Source: JAAYUD01 sp041907665 (GTDB taxonomy: Bacteria > Bacteroidota > Bacteroidia > Bacteroidales > Bacteroidaceae). Taken from it: a stretch of DNA of 64,000 nt. Positions 1-9,011 of this stretch are shown here, piece after piece. The DNA lies in the NCBI GenBank assembly GCA_041907665.1, contig JAYRGW010000013.1, positions 7,728-71,727 of the forward strand, written 5' to 3'. Each line of letters begins with the position of its first letter. Position 1 is the first letter of the stretch. The notes beneath the pieces are model-generated. The model was not told where the DNA came from. It saw only the letters and a program-made list of their open reading frames with translations, and did no database searches. Both the position numbers and the translations under genes were made by a program.

Positions 1-2
1 AC

Positions 3-47
3 TACTTCACCGCAAGATATGTAGGAGCTCGTAGAATATTGCCTTAA
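3..47 (+). CDS. C-terminal tail of an upstream gene (partial)
   Basis: Frame 3 is open from the window edge for 14 codons and ends in TAA at 45-47, reading YFTARYVGARRILP. It is too short for a family assignment. In many Bacteroidales a short-chain dehydrogenase precedes the kind of small basic protein encoded next, so this could be such a tail, but that is recollection of gene order, not a visible motif. Confidence 0.3.
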   Translation, partial: YFTARYVGARRILP

Positions 48-110
48 CCTCATTCAATAAGGATAAAAATAGATAAAAGGAACAGTGCATATAAATAAAT
101 CATATAAAAG

Positions 111-272
111 ATGGCAGATAATTTTTTAGAAAAACATTATAGCGACTATCAATCTCGGAAAAAAGAATGGGAAAAGAAGAGACAACTGAATAAGATAAAA
201 AAATATTATCAGCAAGTCAATAAGAAGGAAGCCGAACCTACAAACGCTACAGAGGTAGAAATAAAAGATTAA
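111..272 (+). CDS. small basic coiled protein, 53 aa
   Basis: A 53-codon frame runs from ATG at 111 to TAA at 270-272. The product starts MADNFLEKHYSDY and is rich in Lys, Glu and Tyr (SRKKEWEKKRQLNKIKK), with no signal peptide or membrane segment; it looks like one charged helix. Short proteins with this MADNFLEKxY start are common in Bacteroidales, often annotated vaguely as dehydrogenase because of their neighbour. Function is unknown. It lies 63 bp after the preceding stop, so it could be co-transcribed. The main support is the start motif and the coding-like composition. Confidence 0.55.
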   Translation: MADNFLEKHYSDYQSRKKEWEKKRQLNKIKKYYQQVNKKEAEPTNATEVEIKD

Positions 273-386
273 GAATAAACAAGTAGAACCCGGCATAAGA
301 AAAATGTAAGAAATATTCAACAAGTTAGCGATCACATTCTATTAGCATTGTTAATGTAGAAATCAAGCATTTTTACGACGCGAATA

Positions 387-516
387 AACTAACGTATGCC
401 ACTGCCATAACTAACGGAAGTTACCGCGGTAACTAACAGAAGTTATCGTAACAACTAACGTTAGTTTCGTCAACAACATACGTTACTTACCGCAGTAACA
501 TACGGTTGATTTTCCG
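387..516. repeat. 22-nt-period repeat array B (inverted homologue of the array at 63783)
   Basis: AACTAAC or AACATAC begins at exactly 387, 409, 431, 453, 475 and 497, a strict 22-nt period, with inner palindromes such as TTACCGCGGTAA and AACTAACGTTAGTT. The reverse complement of the whole block aligns along its length with 63783-63916. It lies in the 441-bp gap between the small gene ending at 272 and the MATE gene, which is otherwise AT-rich with no gene visible. Confidence 0.85.
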
Positions 517-713
517 AATGCTAAAAAAGAGCAAAAATAAGGCTATAATAAACACAATAGCCAGGTAAAAGCACAAAAGCAGGATCTTGTAAATCGTATA
601 TATATTTTTTATTTTACCCAAACATTTGTAATAATAAAAGAACAAGTGATTTCATTTAATTCTACGGTTCATCGCAAATTGAAGTATAAAACGGAATAGG
701 TTTATATCAGTCC

Positions 714-2081
714 TTACACATGCGGCACCATTTTGGAGGAAGAAATAATATGAGACAAGCGATGATAAACATAAATGTATGCCGGAACAAGAAATAGATC
801 GGCCGCTATCCAAGCTGTAACATCACCGAAACAAATAGCCGAAAAGCCCAAAAGAGGTACGGCATAAATACTGATAAGCGTCCTTGCCAACATCTCTTGG
901 ACACCCGAGAACATGGCAAAACCTGTATATCCGACTCCCTGAATTATGCTACGCAAAATGCATAAAACACCTAATACTAAGAAGAAAGAAGAGTTGGCAA
1001 ATAAAAACTGTTGAGCATGTTGGATAATCGCTGTTTCATTAGAATTTACAAACAACAAAAGTACCCATTTGGAACACAACAGTAAGAATAGTAATGAGGT
1101 GACAGCATAAATAGCCATCATAAGAAAGGATGCCCATATACCTTGATTGATGCGTTTCAATTTCCCCGCGCCGTAGTTTTGACCGGCATATGTTGCCATG
1201 GCCATACCTAAAGTATCGAATGGACATATAAAAAACATTTTAAGACGAATTCCAGCCGAATAGGCTGCAATACAAACGGTTCCCAGTGCATTGTTTGCAC
1301 TTTGAAGCATGATGATACCAATAGCCGTGATAGAGAATTGCAGTCCCATAGGTACACCTGTGTATAACATATTGCGGACATATTTCATTTTCAAACGGCG
1401 TTCCTGACGATTGCCTCTCAATATTTCATAGCGACGACGCATATAAAAAGCACAAAGCAATACAGAAACTGCTTGTGACAAGAGCGTAGCAAAAGCAGCT
1501 CCCCCAACTCCCCATCCGAAACATATAATAAAGAGCAAATCTAAGATGACATTGAGTATAGACGAAAACAGCAAAAACCAAAAAGGAGTAGTACTATCGC
1601 CCAAAGCCCGAATAACATACGACAATAAGTTATAAAAAAAAGTGAAGGGGATGCCTATAAAAGTAATGAGTAAAAAAAGATATGCCCCATGGAATATATT
1701 CTGAGGAGTATGTATCCAATGCAGAATATCAGAACAATACAAGGACGTAAGTACAGCAAGCGAAATGGACAAGATGAAAGAGATTTGTAGACCGACATAA
1801 AAGAAACGGCGCATCATACTGTAATCACGAGCACCAAACTTCTGCGCAACAGGTATACTAAAACCTGCACAACAGCCAGTACAAAAGCCTAAAATGAGAA
1901 ATATCACAGAACTACTTGCTCCTACTGAAGCAAAGGCATTAATTCCCAAATACTTTCCAACAATGGCGGCATCAACCAACGAATATGTCTGCTGAAGTAG
2001 ATTTCCTACCAAAAAAGGCAAACTAAATCTGAAGATCAATTTAAGCGGAGAGCCCGATGTTAATTCTTTTATTGCCGACAT
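714..2081 (-). CDS. MATE-family multidrug/cation efflux transporter
   Basis: The 455-residue protein is a polytopic inner-membrane exporter of the MATE family, which uses H+ or Na+ gradients to expel cationic drugs or metabolites. It has about twelve hydrophobic segments in two similar halves, with a typical N-terminal region (LPFLVGNLLQQTYSLVDAAI) and VIRALGDSTTP between them. The frame continues to an ATG at 2132, but that codon lies inside a -7 promoter box (2130-2137). ATG at 2081 is preceded by AGAAGGA and gives the family's usual N-terminus, so I chose it. It is a single gene, and its promoter overlaps a strong dyad. The substrate cannot be inferred. Confidence 0.9.
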   Translation of the reverse strand: MSAIKELTSGSPLKLIFRFSLPFLVGNLLQQTYSLVDAAIVGKYLGINAFASVGASSSVIFLILGFCTGCCAGFSIPVAQKFGARDYSMMRRFFYVGLQISFILSISLAVLTSLYCSDILHWIHTPQNIFHGAYLFLLITFIGIPFTFFYNLLSYVIRALGDSTTPFWFLLFSSILNVILDLLFIICFGWGVGGAAFATLLSQAVSVLLCAFYMRRRYEILRGNRQERRLKMKYVRNMLYTGVPMGLQFSITAIGIIMLQSANNALGTVCIAAYSAGIRLKMFFICPFDTLGMAMATYAGQNYGAGKLKRINQGIWASFLMMAIYAVTSLLFLLLCSKWVLLLFVNSNETAIIQHAQQFLFANSSFFLVLGVLCILRSIIQGVGYTGFAMFSGVQEMLARTLISIYAVPLLGFSAICFGDVTAWIAADLFLVPAYIYVYHRLSHIISSSKMVPHV

Positions 2082-2105
2082 TATATATCCTTCTGAAAAC
2101 AAATA

Positions 2106-2137
2106 CACCCGAAGATTAGACTTCGGGTGCAAAAGTA
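2106..2137 (-). promoter_or_regulatory. promoter with dyad over the transcription start, for the MATE gene
   Basis: On the minus strand TACTTTTG (2130-2137) fits the Bacteroidetes -7 box. A perfect 9-bp dyad, CACCCGAAG / CTTCGGGTG (2106-2114 and 2121-2129), starts right after it and covers the expected start site, the position expected for a repressor operator. No regulator gene is adjacent. Confidence 0.5.
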
Positions 2138-2177
2138 ATATATTTTATAATACGATTATCGTTTATTCAAGCCGTTT

Positions 2178-3824
2178 TTATTTTTTCACCACCTCGGTAG
2201 GAATCAAATATCGATCGCCCGTTTGCTTGACATATTCTTTAAGAAACTCAGCAGGATACCCCGGACGTTTTACGGGAAGAGCCATACCCCACTTATCCTT
2301 CAAAAACTTTCCATTGCGTTCTTGACGTACAACTCCATCACAATATTTCACGACCAGGAATTCGCCTAATTTACGCCAGGCATCATGAGTACTTTGAGCA
2401 CACGCTACTGTATAATTGGTAAGCATCTTCTTTGCTGCAGAGGGATCCGTTTTGTATAAAGCCATTGCAGCAGCTTCAATACTATCCTGATTGTGATTAA
2501 AGCGATTTTCTATTTCAGATTGTAAAGCTTTCAAATCTCCCACCATCAAATCGTAACGAGGATATATCATATTGGCTACCCAATTGAACACCCAAAAAGA
2601 GGAGTCCCAATTAAAAGTAACATAATCGGCAATATGAGAATAGCAATGAGGTATCGTATCGGTACAACAATATACAGGAGTAAATACTGTACAATTGGCA
2701 TCATCAGTACCGAACCACAACACACCACCTACGGCATCAGGCATATCGGCACGCATTTGAGATACAAATACGAAACCGGTTTGAAATGTACTTACCGGAC
2801 GCTCGTTGAAATACTTCTTCCCGTCAACTGTAAAATCTAATGGAGACAATCTATATGGAGAATGGTAAGGGCCGGCACCCATATCTTTGCTAATATCAAG
2901 CGGAGTATTCTCATAATGATCGCGCATGGCATTCTTTATATCCTGAACACTTATCTTACGATTCGGCTTTACATAGAGTGGCATTGGAACATCACTTTTA
3001 CCCAACACATACGGCAAATACTCATTTCCTTTATCGGTAAAACGATTGTAAAAGCTCCATACGCGGGCTTCACAATAACGACGAGCACTAAAATCCAAAG
3101 GAGCATAGGCATCGGCAAAACTAAAATCTTTATTGACACCATTGAAATATCCTTTAGAACGGGCAAAAGAAATAACATCTGCCGAATATATACAATTCTT
3201 AGGGTCATTGAGAGGGAACTGATGTATACGGCTCTGATTGGCATGAGCAGCAATACAATCATCTGGAATACGCACAGCAACCCAAACGGCTCCACGCATT
3301 CCCGGACCCTTACCTACCATCTCGAGCATCCATACTTCGTTGGGGTCGGCAACAGTAAATGTTTCTCCTTCGCTACAATAGCCATATTCGGCAACTAAGG
3401 TTGTCATCACTTTTATAGCTTCGGCGGCCGAACGCGAACGTTGGAGTGCAATATAGATTAAACTGCCATAATCGACAATACCCAAACTATCTACTAACTC
3501 TGGACGTCCACCAAAAGTGGTTTCACCAATCGTCACTTGATACTCGTTGGTATTTCCGATAACATTATATGTCTGATGAGCCTCTTTAATCTGCCCATGA
3601 AAACGCCCGGTATCCCAATCGTATATATCTCGCAACGCACCATCAGGATGAATGGCAGCAGGAAAATGATACAACTCACCGAAAAGGCCATAGCTGTCGG
3701 CTGCATAAGACACAATAGTGGAACCATCGGTCGAAGCCGATTTGCCCACAATAAAATTAGTACATGCTGTAGAATAAGAATAACCTAGCAACAACAATAA
3801 CAGAGGAAAATATCTTTTTCTCAT
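2178..3824 (-). CDS. C69-family dipeptidase, exported
   Basis: This is a 548-residue N-terminal-nucleophile peptidase of family C69 (PepD/U34), which hydrolyses dipeptides. Residues 1-20 form a signal peptide, and the mature chain would begin with Cys21 in ACTNFIVGKSAS, the self-processed catalytic cysteine of the family. TDGSTIVSYAADSYG and GETTFGGRPEL are typical downstream blocks. Export places it in the periplasm or at the surface, where it could feed peptide uptake. It lies 35 bp behind the ABC permease gene but has its own -7 box at 3846-3853, so it need not depend on the exporter operon. The length is normal. Confidence 0.9.
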   Translation of the reverse strand: MRKRYFPLLLLLLGYSYSTACTNFIVGKSASTDGSTIVSYAADSYGLFGELYHFPAAIHPDGALRDIYDWDTGRFHGQIKEAHQTYNVIGNTNEYQVTIGETTFGGRPELVDSLGIVDYGSLIYIALQRSRSAAEAIKVMTTLVAEYGYCSEGETFTVADPNEVWMLEMVGKGPGMRGAVWVAVRIPDDCIAAHANQSRIHQFPLNDPKNCIYSADVISFARSKGYFNGVNKDFSFADAYAPLDFSARRYCEARVWSFYNRFTDKGNEYLPYVLGKSDVPMPLYVKPNRKISVQDIKNAMRDHYENTPLDISKDMGAGPYHSPYRLSPLDFTVDGKKYFNERPVSTFQTGFVFVSQMRADMPDAVGGVLWFGTDDANCTVFTPVYCCTDTIPHCYSHIADYVTFNWDSSFWVFNWVANMIYPRYDLMVGDLKALQSEIENRFNHNQDSIEAAAMALYKTDPSAAKKMLTNYTVACAQSTHDAWRKLGEFLVVKYCDGVVRQERNGKFLKDKWGMALPVKRPGYPAEFLKEYVKQTGDRYLIPTEVVKK

Positions 3825-3845
3825 ATCAAAAGTTCATGTTTTGTG

Positions 3846-3853
3846 CAAAGATA
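3846..3853 (-). promoter_or_regulatory. -7 box for the C69 dipeptidase gene
   Basis: The minus strand reads TATCTTTG, a full match to TAnnTTTG, 22 nt upstream of the ATG at 3824. No clear -33 TTTG was found. Confidence 0.45.
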
Positions 3854-3859
3854 CGGCTT

Positions 3860-5146
3860 TTATTGAACATCTCCATCACCGGCCAAAGATTCTTTTGCCA
3901 ATTTAGCCTTCATTTCTCGATGCTTTTTGATGGTACGCAAACGACTCATCAGAATCTGTCCCCTATAGACGAAGCACGTCGTAACAAAATAAATACCAGT
4001 CTGTAACCACAAGGCATGATACTCAAACTTTACATCGGCCAGATCTGCAGACAGATTGTTAATTCTGACAAAACCATTGATTCCAAAAGTAGAAGGAAAC
4101 AGATAGGATACATATTTCCAAAAGACAGGAATGCCTGATCCTGGCCATGAAATACCACTCAAAAATAACATAGGGACAGAAAAGAATGCAAACAGAATCA
4201 TCGGCTTTTCACGATTGCGCACAAAGACCGAAACCGTCATAGCAAAGAAAATGCATGAAAGGAGATAAGCCAATGAAAATAAAGACAATGTCGCTGGATG
4301 ATCAAGCTGATTAAGAGAAAAGAGGTGCGGTACAACCAATAACACCCACGTTGCGGTAAGCATGTATATCATCAGATAGCACAATGCTTTGCCGAAAACG
4401 ATTCGAATAGTGCCGTTGTAGTGTCGGTTAATTGGTACGAGATTTCTAAAACGATTTGTCTCAACAGCTGTCCCAGCCGACAGACCGATACCAAACACCA
4501 ATGTTTGTTGAAGAATAAGCATTAGCACGGCAGGAATTAAGAAACAAGCATAACCGCTCTGCGGATTGAAAAGAGCTACATTGCTATATTCTATGGGATA
4601 AGTGCTTACTTCTTCTTCTCGATTCGTAGTGGTATTCCCCATACGCTGTATCTTAATCTTTCTATTCATTTCCAACGATACATCAGTACATGCCGAATAG
4701 AGAGATTTATAGTAAAACATACTGCCCATATCGCAATAAGCTTGGACATGCGCCTGCTCCCAGAAATTAATATTATTAATCTTTTTACTGAAATCAGAAG
4801 GAATACGAAGTATACCGTAAGCTTTATGTTCCTTCATTGCCTGCTCAGCATCTGTCATATCATTGGAATAACCGAGAATTTGAACATCGGGAGAAGCACC
4901 CACTTTACGAATAAACTCACGGCTTAAAAAAGAATGATCTTCATCGACTGCAACAACCGGAACTTTGTGTACAACTTCTTCATTGTATATAAAAGCATAA
5001 AGCATGGGATAGCCAAGTGGTACAAGAATAAAAAAGATCAATACCCCCTGATCCTTGAAGCACTTGATCATCTCTCTTTTCCAAATATAAAAGATATCTT
5101 CCGTGCCCTCTATAATAATATCTAAAAGACTTTTCGATTTCTTCAT
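3860..5146 (-). CDS. ABC-2 type exporter permease (second permease)
   Basis: The 428-residue integral membrane protein has ABC-2 permease layout: a cytoplasmic N-terminus, one membrane segment near residues 32-52 (GVLIFFILVPLGYPMLYAF), a periplasmic domain of about 150 residues, then a cluster of membrane segments. It resembles the YbhS/YhiH half-exporters that pair with an HlyD adaptor and a TolC channel. Its ATG overlaps the stop of the preceding permease gene (TAATG at 5144-5148), so the two are translationally coupled and probably form a heterodimer. No ATP-binding subunit is encoded in this operon. The substrate is unknown. Confidence 0.85.
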   Translation of the reverse strand: MKKSKSLLDIIIEGTEDIFYIWKREMIKCFKDQGVLIFFILVPLGYPMLYAFIYNEEVVHKVPVVAVDEDHSFLSREFIRKVGASPDVQILGYSNDMTDAEQAMKEHKAYGILRIPSDFSKKINNINFWEQAHVQAYCDMGSMFYYKSLYSACTDVSLEMNRKIKIQRMGNTTTNREEEVSTYPIEYSNVALFNPQSGYACFLIPAVLMLILQQTLVFGIGLSAGTAVETNRFRNLVPINRHYNGTIRIVFGKALCYLMIYMLTATWVLLVVPHLFSLNQLDHPATLSLFSLAYLLSCIFFAMTVSVFVRNREKPMILFAFFSVPMLFLSGISWPGSGIPVFWKYVSYLFPSTFGINGFVRINNLSADLADVKFEYHALWLQTGIYFVTTCFVYRGQILMSRLRTIKKHREMKAKLAKESLAGDGDVQ

Positions 5147-6336
5147 TATGGTATATAGTTATAATAGATGAGAGCTTTCTTTAATCGATGTATAAGAAAA
5201 TATGGCACCAACAGAAACAACAGCAATGCCAAATAACTCGTCCAAGAGTAGACCATAGGGTATCCGTTAAGAGCTTGATCGACATATATCAGATAATAAT
5301 GCCGCAAAGGAAAAAGATTAGCCAAAGCTCTAAGCATCGGATTCATTGCTATTTCGGGAAAACTGAATCCCGATATAGAAAACGATACGACTCCCCACAA
5401 AGTAGCAAGACTTAATCCAAATCGCAATGTGGGAAAAGCACTAATAAATATAACGCCTACGCTTTGACTTGCCAATACGAGACATAGCATAGCAACCAAC
5501 ATAGGAAAGATACCACTATTACAAGGGTAATGCAAATATCCATATAAGTAAACATTGTAAAGCACCCCCATCAAAGTAAATATGATCGTCTGAGGTAAGA
5601 GCTTTGCATAAATGGAAATAAAAATAGAGTCATTTCCCAAATGCAACCATTCTCGGGCTGTTCTATCTTTTATCTCGACCCCAATAGCATAAGCAGTTAT
5701 CAGAAATATCATCATCATCATGATACCAGGCAACAATATATTATTTAGATAAATAGCATAATTTATCCACGGATTACCTATGGGATGAGCATCAATCACG
5801 ATCGGCTGTAGATAAGCCAGACTTTGCTTTTCGGTCATACCATGTCCATAAAGCACTTGACGTTGTGCTGCAGCAGAACTTAACTCACCCATCATTCTAA
5901 AATCCTTATACATCAAAGAACCTGCAAGCATTATAGAATTGTTAGTATAAAAAGATACTCGTGGTTGACGCTGTGCATTGACATCTTTAGACATGTGGCG
6001 AGGGATGAAAAAGAAGCCGTAAATTTTACCTCGCTGCATATCTCTTGTAGCCGATACGATATCCGGATAATGAGCAACGACATTCGTTTCACCAAAAGCA
6101 TTCAGATTGCGTACTATTTGGCGAGCCGTTTTACTATTGTCTTCCAACACAACTCCAGCAGGAAACTTTTTCGGAGACCCAGAATACATCAATGTGGTAA
6201 AAAGGACATAGCAAAATACTGGAGCTATGAACATCGCAAACAGATAAATAGGATCTTTAAGATACCTCTTGCATTCACGCAAGAATACCTGCTTGAAAGC
6301 TACAAACTTAATATATCGTTTTGCGTCACTGTTCAC
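5146..6336 (-). CDS. ABC-2 type exporter permease (first permease)
   Basis: The 396-residue paralogue of the next gene has the same topology: a first membrane segment at about residues 31-50 (YLFAMFIAPVFCYVLFTTLMY), an extracytoplasmic domain containing KTARQIVRNLNAF, and a C-terminal membrane bundle with ABC-2 character (FSISGFSFPEIAMNPMLRAL). It would move the substrate across the inner membrane. It starts one base after the stop of the adaptor gene and overlaps the start of the second permease gene. The gene order TolC, adaptor, permease, permease is typical of Bacteroidetes drug or lipid exporters. No ATPase gene is adjacent. Confidence 0.85.
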   Translation of the reverse strand: MNSDAKRYIKFVAFKQVFLRECKRYLKDPIYLFAMFIAPVFCYVLFTTLMYSGSPKKFPAGVVLEDNSKTARQIVRNLNAFGETNVVAHYPDIVSATRDMQRGKIYGFFFIPRHMSKDVNAQRQPRVSFYTNNSIMLAGSLMYKDFRMMGELSSAAAQRQVLYGHGMTEKQSLAYLQPIVIDAHPIGNPWINYAIYLNNILLPGIMMMMIFLITAYAIGVEIKDRTAREWLHLGNDSIFISIYAKLLPQTIIFTLMGVLYNVYLYGYLHYPCNSGIFPMLVAMLCLVLASQSVGVIFISAFPTLRFGLSLATLWGVVSFSISGFSFPEIAMNPMLRALANLFPLRHYYLIYVDQALNGYPMVYSWTSYLALLLFLLVPYFLIHRLKKALIYYNYIP

Positions 6337-6337
6337 T

Positions 6338-7342
6338 TTACTTTATTTCCTTTTTTAATATAACAGACATTCCGGGGCGTAAGCCATCAATATATTCGGT
6401 AGGACGAGCTTTAACTTCAAAGGTTTTCAAGTCGTACTGTCCAGTCGTTTTAGTCGCTTTCCATGCAGCGTACGTACCCAAATCTTTCATATAATAGACT
6501 TTCAGGCTGACTTTTTTATTGCCTAACGCAGGGACAAAAGCTTCGATAGAAGCCCCCATTTTAATATCCGTCAATAAATCTTCGCGCACATTGAATGTAA
6601 CCCATTTGGATTTCATTATGGCAATACTCATTATTGGAGCCCCTGTACCGACTAACTCTCCTACTTGCGGATAGGTTTCCGTTACTTCTCCGTCACAAGG
6701 TGCTATCAGATAAGTTTCTTTGATATAAGAATTAACTTCGGCAACAGCTCCTTTAGCGCGTTGAACCAATGCCGCAGCAGCTTCTTTATCTTCACGTTGA
6801 GCACCGTTCACAGCCATCGTATATTGAGAATGAGCAGCCTTTTCGGTAGCAACAGCAGCATCACGTTGTGCTATTGCTTCGTCCAGCTTTTGCGCAGGAA
6901 GAACTCCCTCTGCATTCAAATTCTTTACTCTAGCATATGTTTTTTGAGCAATTTGTACTCCGGCCTTAGCCTTTTGCCACATATCGTATGCCCCTTGAAT
7001 TTGTTCTTGGCGAGTACCCCTTATAGCCTTCATGTTTTGGGCCTGCGCAGCACTTTCTGCTGCCTGAGCTTGAGCTAGTTTAGCCTCAACATCAGGAGCT
7101 ACCATTACAGCTAAGGTATCACCTACATGTACTGTATCACCTTCTTGCTTACAGAGCTTCATAACGCGAGCAGGAACTTTACTCGAAACCCTAAACTCAT
7201 CTACATCGACTTCTCCTTGAACAATTTCAGGTCCCTTGCGAAGCATAAAGAAACCAACAACAGCAACGACCAAAATGATCCCCGTTAATGTAAGAAATGC
7301 CAATAGCAAATCTTTGTTTTCTCTTTTAAATTGTGATGCCAT
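6338..7342 (-). CDS. HlyD/YhiI-type membrane fusion (adaptor) protein
   Basis: This 334-residue periplasmic adaptor would link the two ABC permeases to the TolC-like channel. A membrane anchor lies at residues 11-34. It is followed by a biotinyl-lipoyl half-motif (VPARVMKLCKQEGDTVHVGD), a long alpha-hairpin with heptad-like Ala/Gln/Lys content (about residues 90-200), the second lipoyl half (LIAPCDGEVTETYPQVGELV) and a beta-barrel domain. It sits between the channel gene (61 bp upstream) and the permease gene (1-bp gap). The length is normal for the YhiI/EmrA-like group. Confidence 0.9.
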   Translation of the reverse strand: MASQFKRENKDLLLAFLTLTGIILVVAVVGFFMLRKGPEIVQGEVDVDEFRVSSKVPARVMKLCKQEGDTVHVGDTLAVMVAPDVEAKLAQAQAAESAAQAQNMKAIRGTRQEQIQGAYDMWQKAKAGVQIAQKTYARVKNLNAEGVLPAQKLDEAIAQRDAAVATEKAAHSQYTMAVNGAQREDKEAAAALVQRAKGAVAEVNSYIKETYLIAPCDGEVTETYPQVGELVGTGAPIMSIAIMKSKWVTFNVREDLLTDIKMGASIEAFVPALGNKKVSLKVYYMKDLGTYAAWKATKTTGQYDLKTFEVKARPTEYIDGLRPGMSVILKKEIK

Positions 7343-7403
7343 ATTGTAATATTCTTATTTTTCCTGTTCTATATCAAATAAAAAAGATATAAAATAATAA
7401 CGA

Positions 7404-8870
7404 TTATCTTAAAGTACCCAAAGCTTTCTTTAAACAAATATCGGTTAGCTTAATATCTACCTCCGAATCTATTTTTTCAGACTGAGCCTGTATCCATGCA
7501 GTATGTGCTTCGAGCACATTACTAGCGGGAATAACGCCTTCTTTAAAACCGACATTTGCATAACGAAGATTTTCCTCCGCCTTTTCCATATTCTTTTTTG
7601 CCATAGCATAGCGCTTCAAAGCTTCGTTTACCTTGTAAGCCGATTGATTCACTTGCAATTCTATTTTCTCACGGGCGTCACTCAATTGATAACGAGTAAT
7701 ATTGGCCTCTGCCTTGGCCTGGCGAATTTTATTTGTTCCCTCTCCCCAATTCCATACAGGAACTTTCAACGTAATGCCAACACTCCACATACCCTTGAAT
7801 TTCTTTTCAAAACCATTATAAATACTAGGATTGGTAACAAGATAATTACCCACAAACGAAACTTGAGGTAAATAATCGGCACGAGCTATATTGATTTTCT
7901 CATCATATATTTTTGTAGCAAGTTCCAGACTCTTCAACTCGGGACGATTATCATAAGCAGTTTTCATCTCAAATTGAGCCTTTAGTGGATCGATCGATAA
8001 ATTATCAATATCTTCATCGGCCAAACGAATCGGCGAATCTAAACGAATACCACATACCTGACAAAGCAACATCTTTGATAAACTCAAACCATCGTCCACT
8101 TTTGTCAATGTCATTTCAGCCTCATTTACCTTTACCTTGACAGATAGACCATCCGCTTTTGTAGCAAATCCGTTAACGATCATTTGCTGAATATCATGAT
8201 CCAGCACATTCAGCAGATTCAGATAACTTTCTGCCAACTTTTTCTTATTAACCAGCGATATAACTTGCCAATAAGCCTGATCAACATTCATTATGACTTC
8301 CTGCATTCCTGTTTCATGCTGCTGAGAAGCCAATTGTTCGGCATAATTTGTTATACGATCATAAGCTCTAATTTTACCACCCATAAAGACAGGTTGAACC
8401 AGAGTCAAAGCACCGGTATAAATATTTCTCGTATCTGTCCGAAAAGCGTCAACTATAGAAGAACCGGCTCCGTTCAAACCGGATACCAAAGTAGGAATAT
8501 AGGTAGAGCCCAACGACGAGATCATTGGAGCTAAATCAGGGAATTTCGTAGCCAAATCCGTAGCGAATTCTTTCGCAGTAGTTCCCACCTTATTGCCCAT
8601 GTTCTCTAATGCGCTTTTTTGGTCTTTATTCAAAATAGAAGCCTCGCGCTGGTTATGCAAATAACCACCCTCCGCATACAACTTCGGAAGATAATTGGTT
8701 TTTGCCACTTCATGTTGATAACGAGCTACATTGATTTTTTCACCTGAAATTCTAAGTTCCTTATTGTTTGCTATAGCCAATGCTCTACAACTATCAAGCG
8801 TCAAAGTTTGCGCTTCAACACCCGAAACTATAGCCAAAATAAAGAAAATAGAGTATAATCTTTTTATCAT
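7404..8870 (-). CDS. TolC-family outer-membrane efflux channel
   Basis: This is an outer-membrane factor of 488 residues. A signal peptide (MIKRLYSIFFILAIVSGVEA) precedes two repeated outer-membrane efflux domains with long Ala/Gln/Glu-rich helices (VPVWNWGEGTNKIRQAKAEA in the second). It is the first gene of the minus-strand operon channel-adaptor-permease-permease and completes a tripartite exporter. The frame opens at an ATG at 8894, but starting at 8870 puts the signal peptide at the N-terminus, so I chose it. A -7 box lies 47 bp upstream. Confidence 0.9.
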   Translation of the reverse strand: MIKRLYSIFFILAIVSGVEAQTLTLDSCRALAIANNKELRISGEKINVARYQHEVAKTNYLPKLYAEGGYLHNQREASILNKDQKSALENMGNKVGTTAKEFATDLATKFPDLAPMISSLGSTYIPTLVSGLNGAGSSIVDAFRTDTRNIYTGALTLVQPVFMGGKIRAYDRITNYAEQLASQQHETGMQEVIMNVDQAYWQVISLVNKKKLAESYLNLLNVLDHDIQQMIVNGFATKADGLSVKVKVNEAEMTLTKVDDGLSLSKMLLCQVCGIRLDSPIRLADEDIDNLSIDPLKAQFEMKTAYDNRPELKSLELATKIYDEKINIARADYLPQVSFVGNYLVTNPSIYNGFEKKFKGMWSVGITLKVPVWNWGEGTNKIRQAKAEANITRYQLSDAREKIELQVNQSAYKVNEALKRYAMAKKNMEKAEENLRYANVGFKEGVIPASNVLEAHTAWIQAQSEKIDSEVDIKLTDICLKKALGTLR

Positions 8871-8916
8871 ATTTACTTTATTTAAATACGCCACACTACC
8901 CTTTGGAGTAGTATTG

Positions 8917-8924
8917 CAAAGATA
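8917..8924 (-). promoter_or_regulatory. -7 box of the TolC/adaptor/permease operon
   Basis: The minus strand reads TATCTTTG in the gap between mrp and the channel gene. The -33 element is not clear. Confidence 0.45.
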
Positions 8925-9011
8925 AAAAAAGGTTATAAAATTTAATCATTCGATTTCTATTTTTTAACACTATTGTCGGTTGAAGAACAGAAATCAAGAA
9001 CAAAAGACTAA

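Noticed and set aside
387..516. CRISPR array
   Set aside because: Units are contiguous at 22 nt with no unique spacers of usual length, and no cas genes occur in the window.
2862..3398. 178-codon plus-strand frame
   Set aside because: It lies antisense inside the C69 dipeptidase gene, whose motifs and signal peptide are unambiguous.
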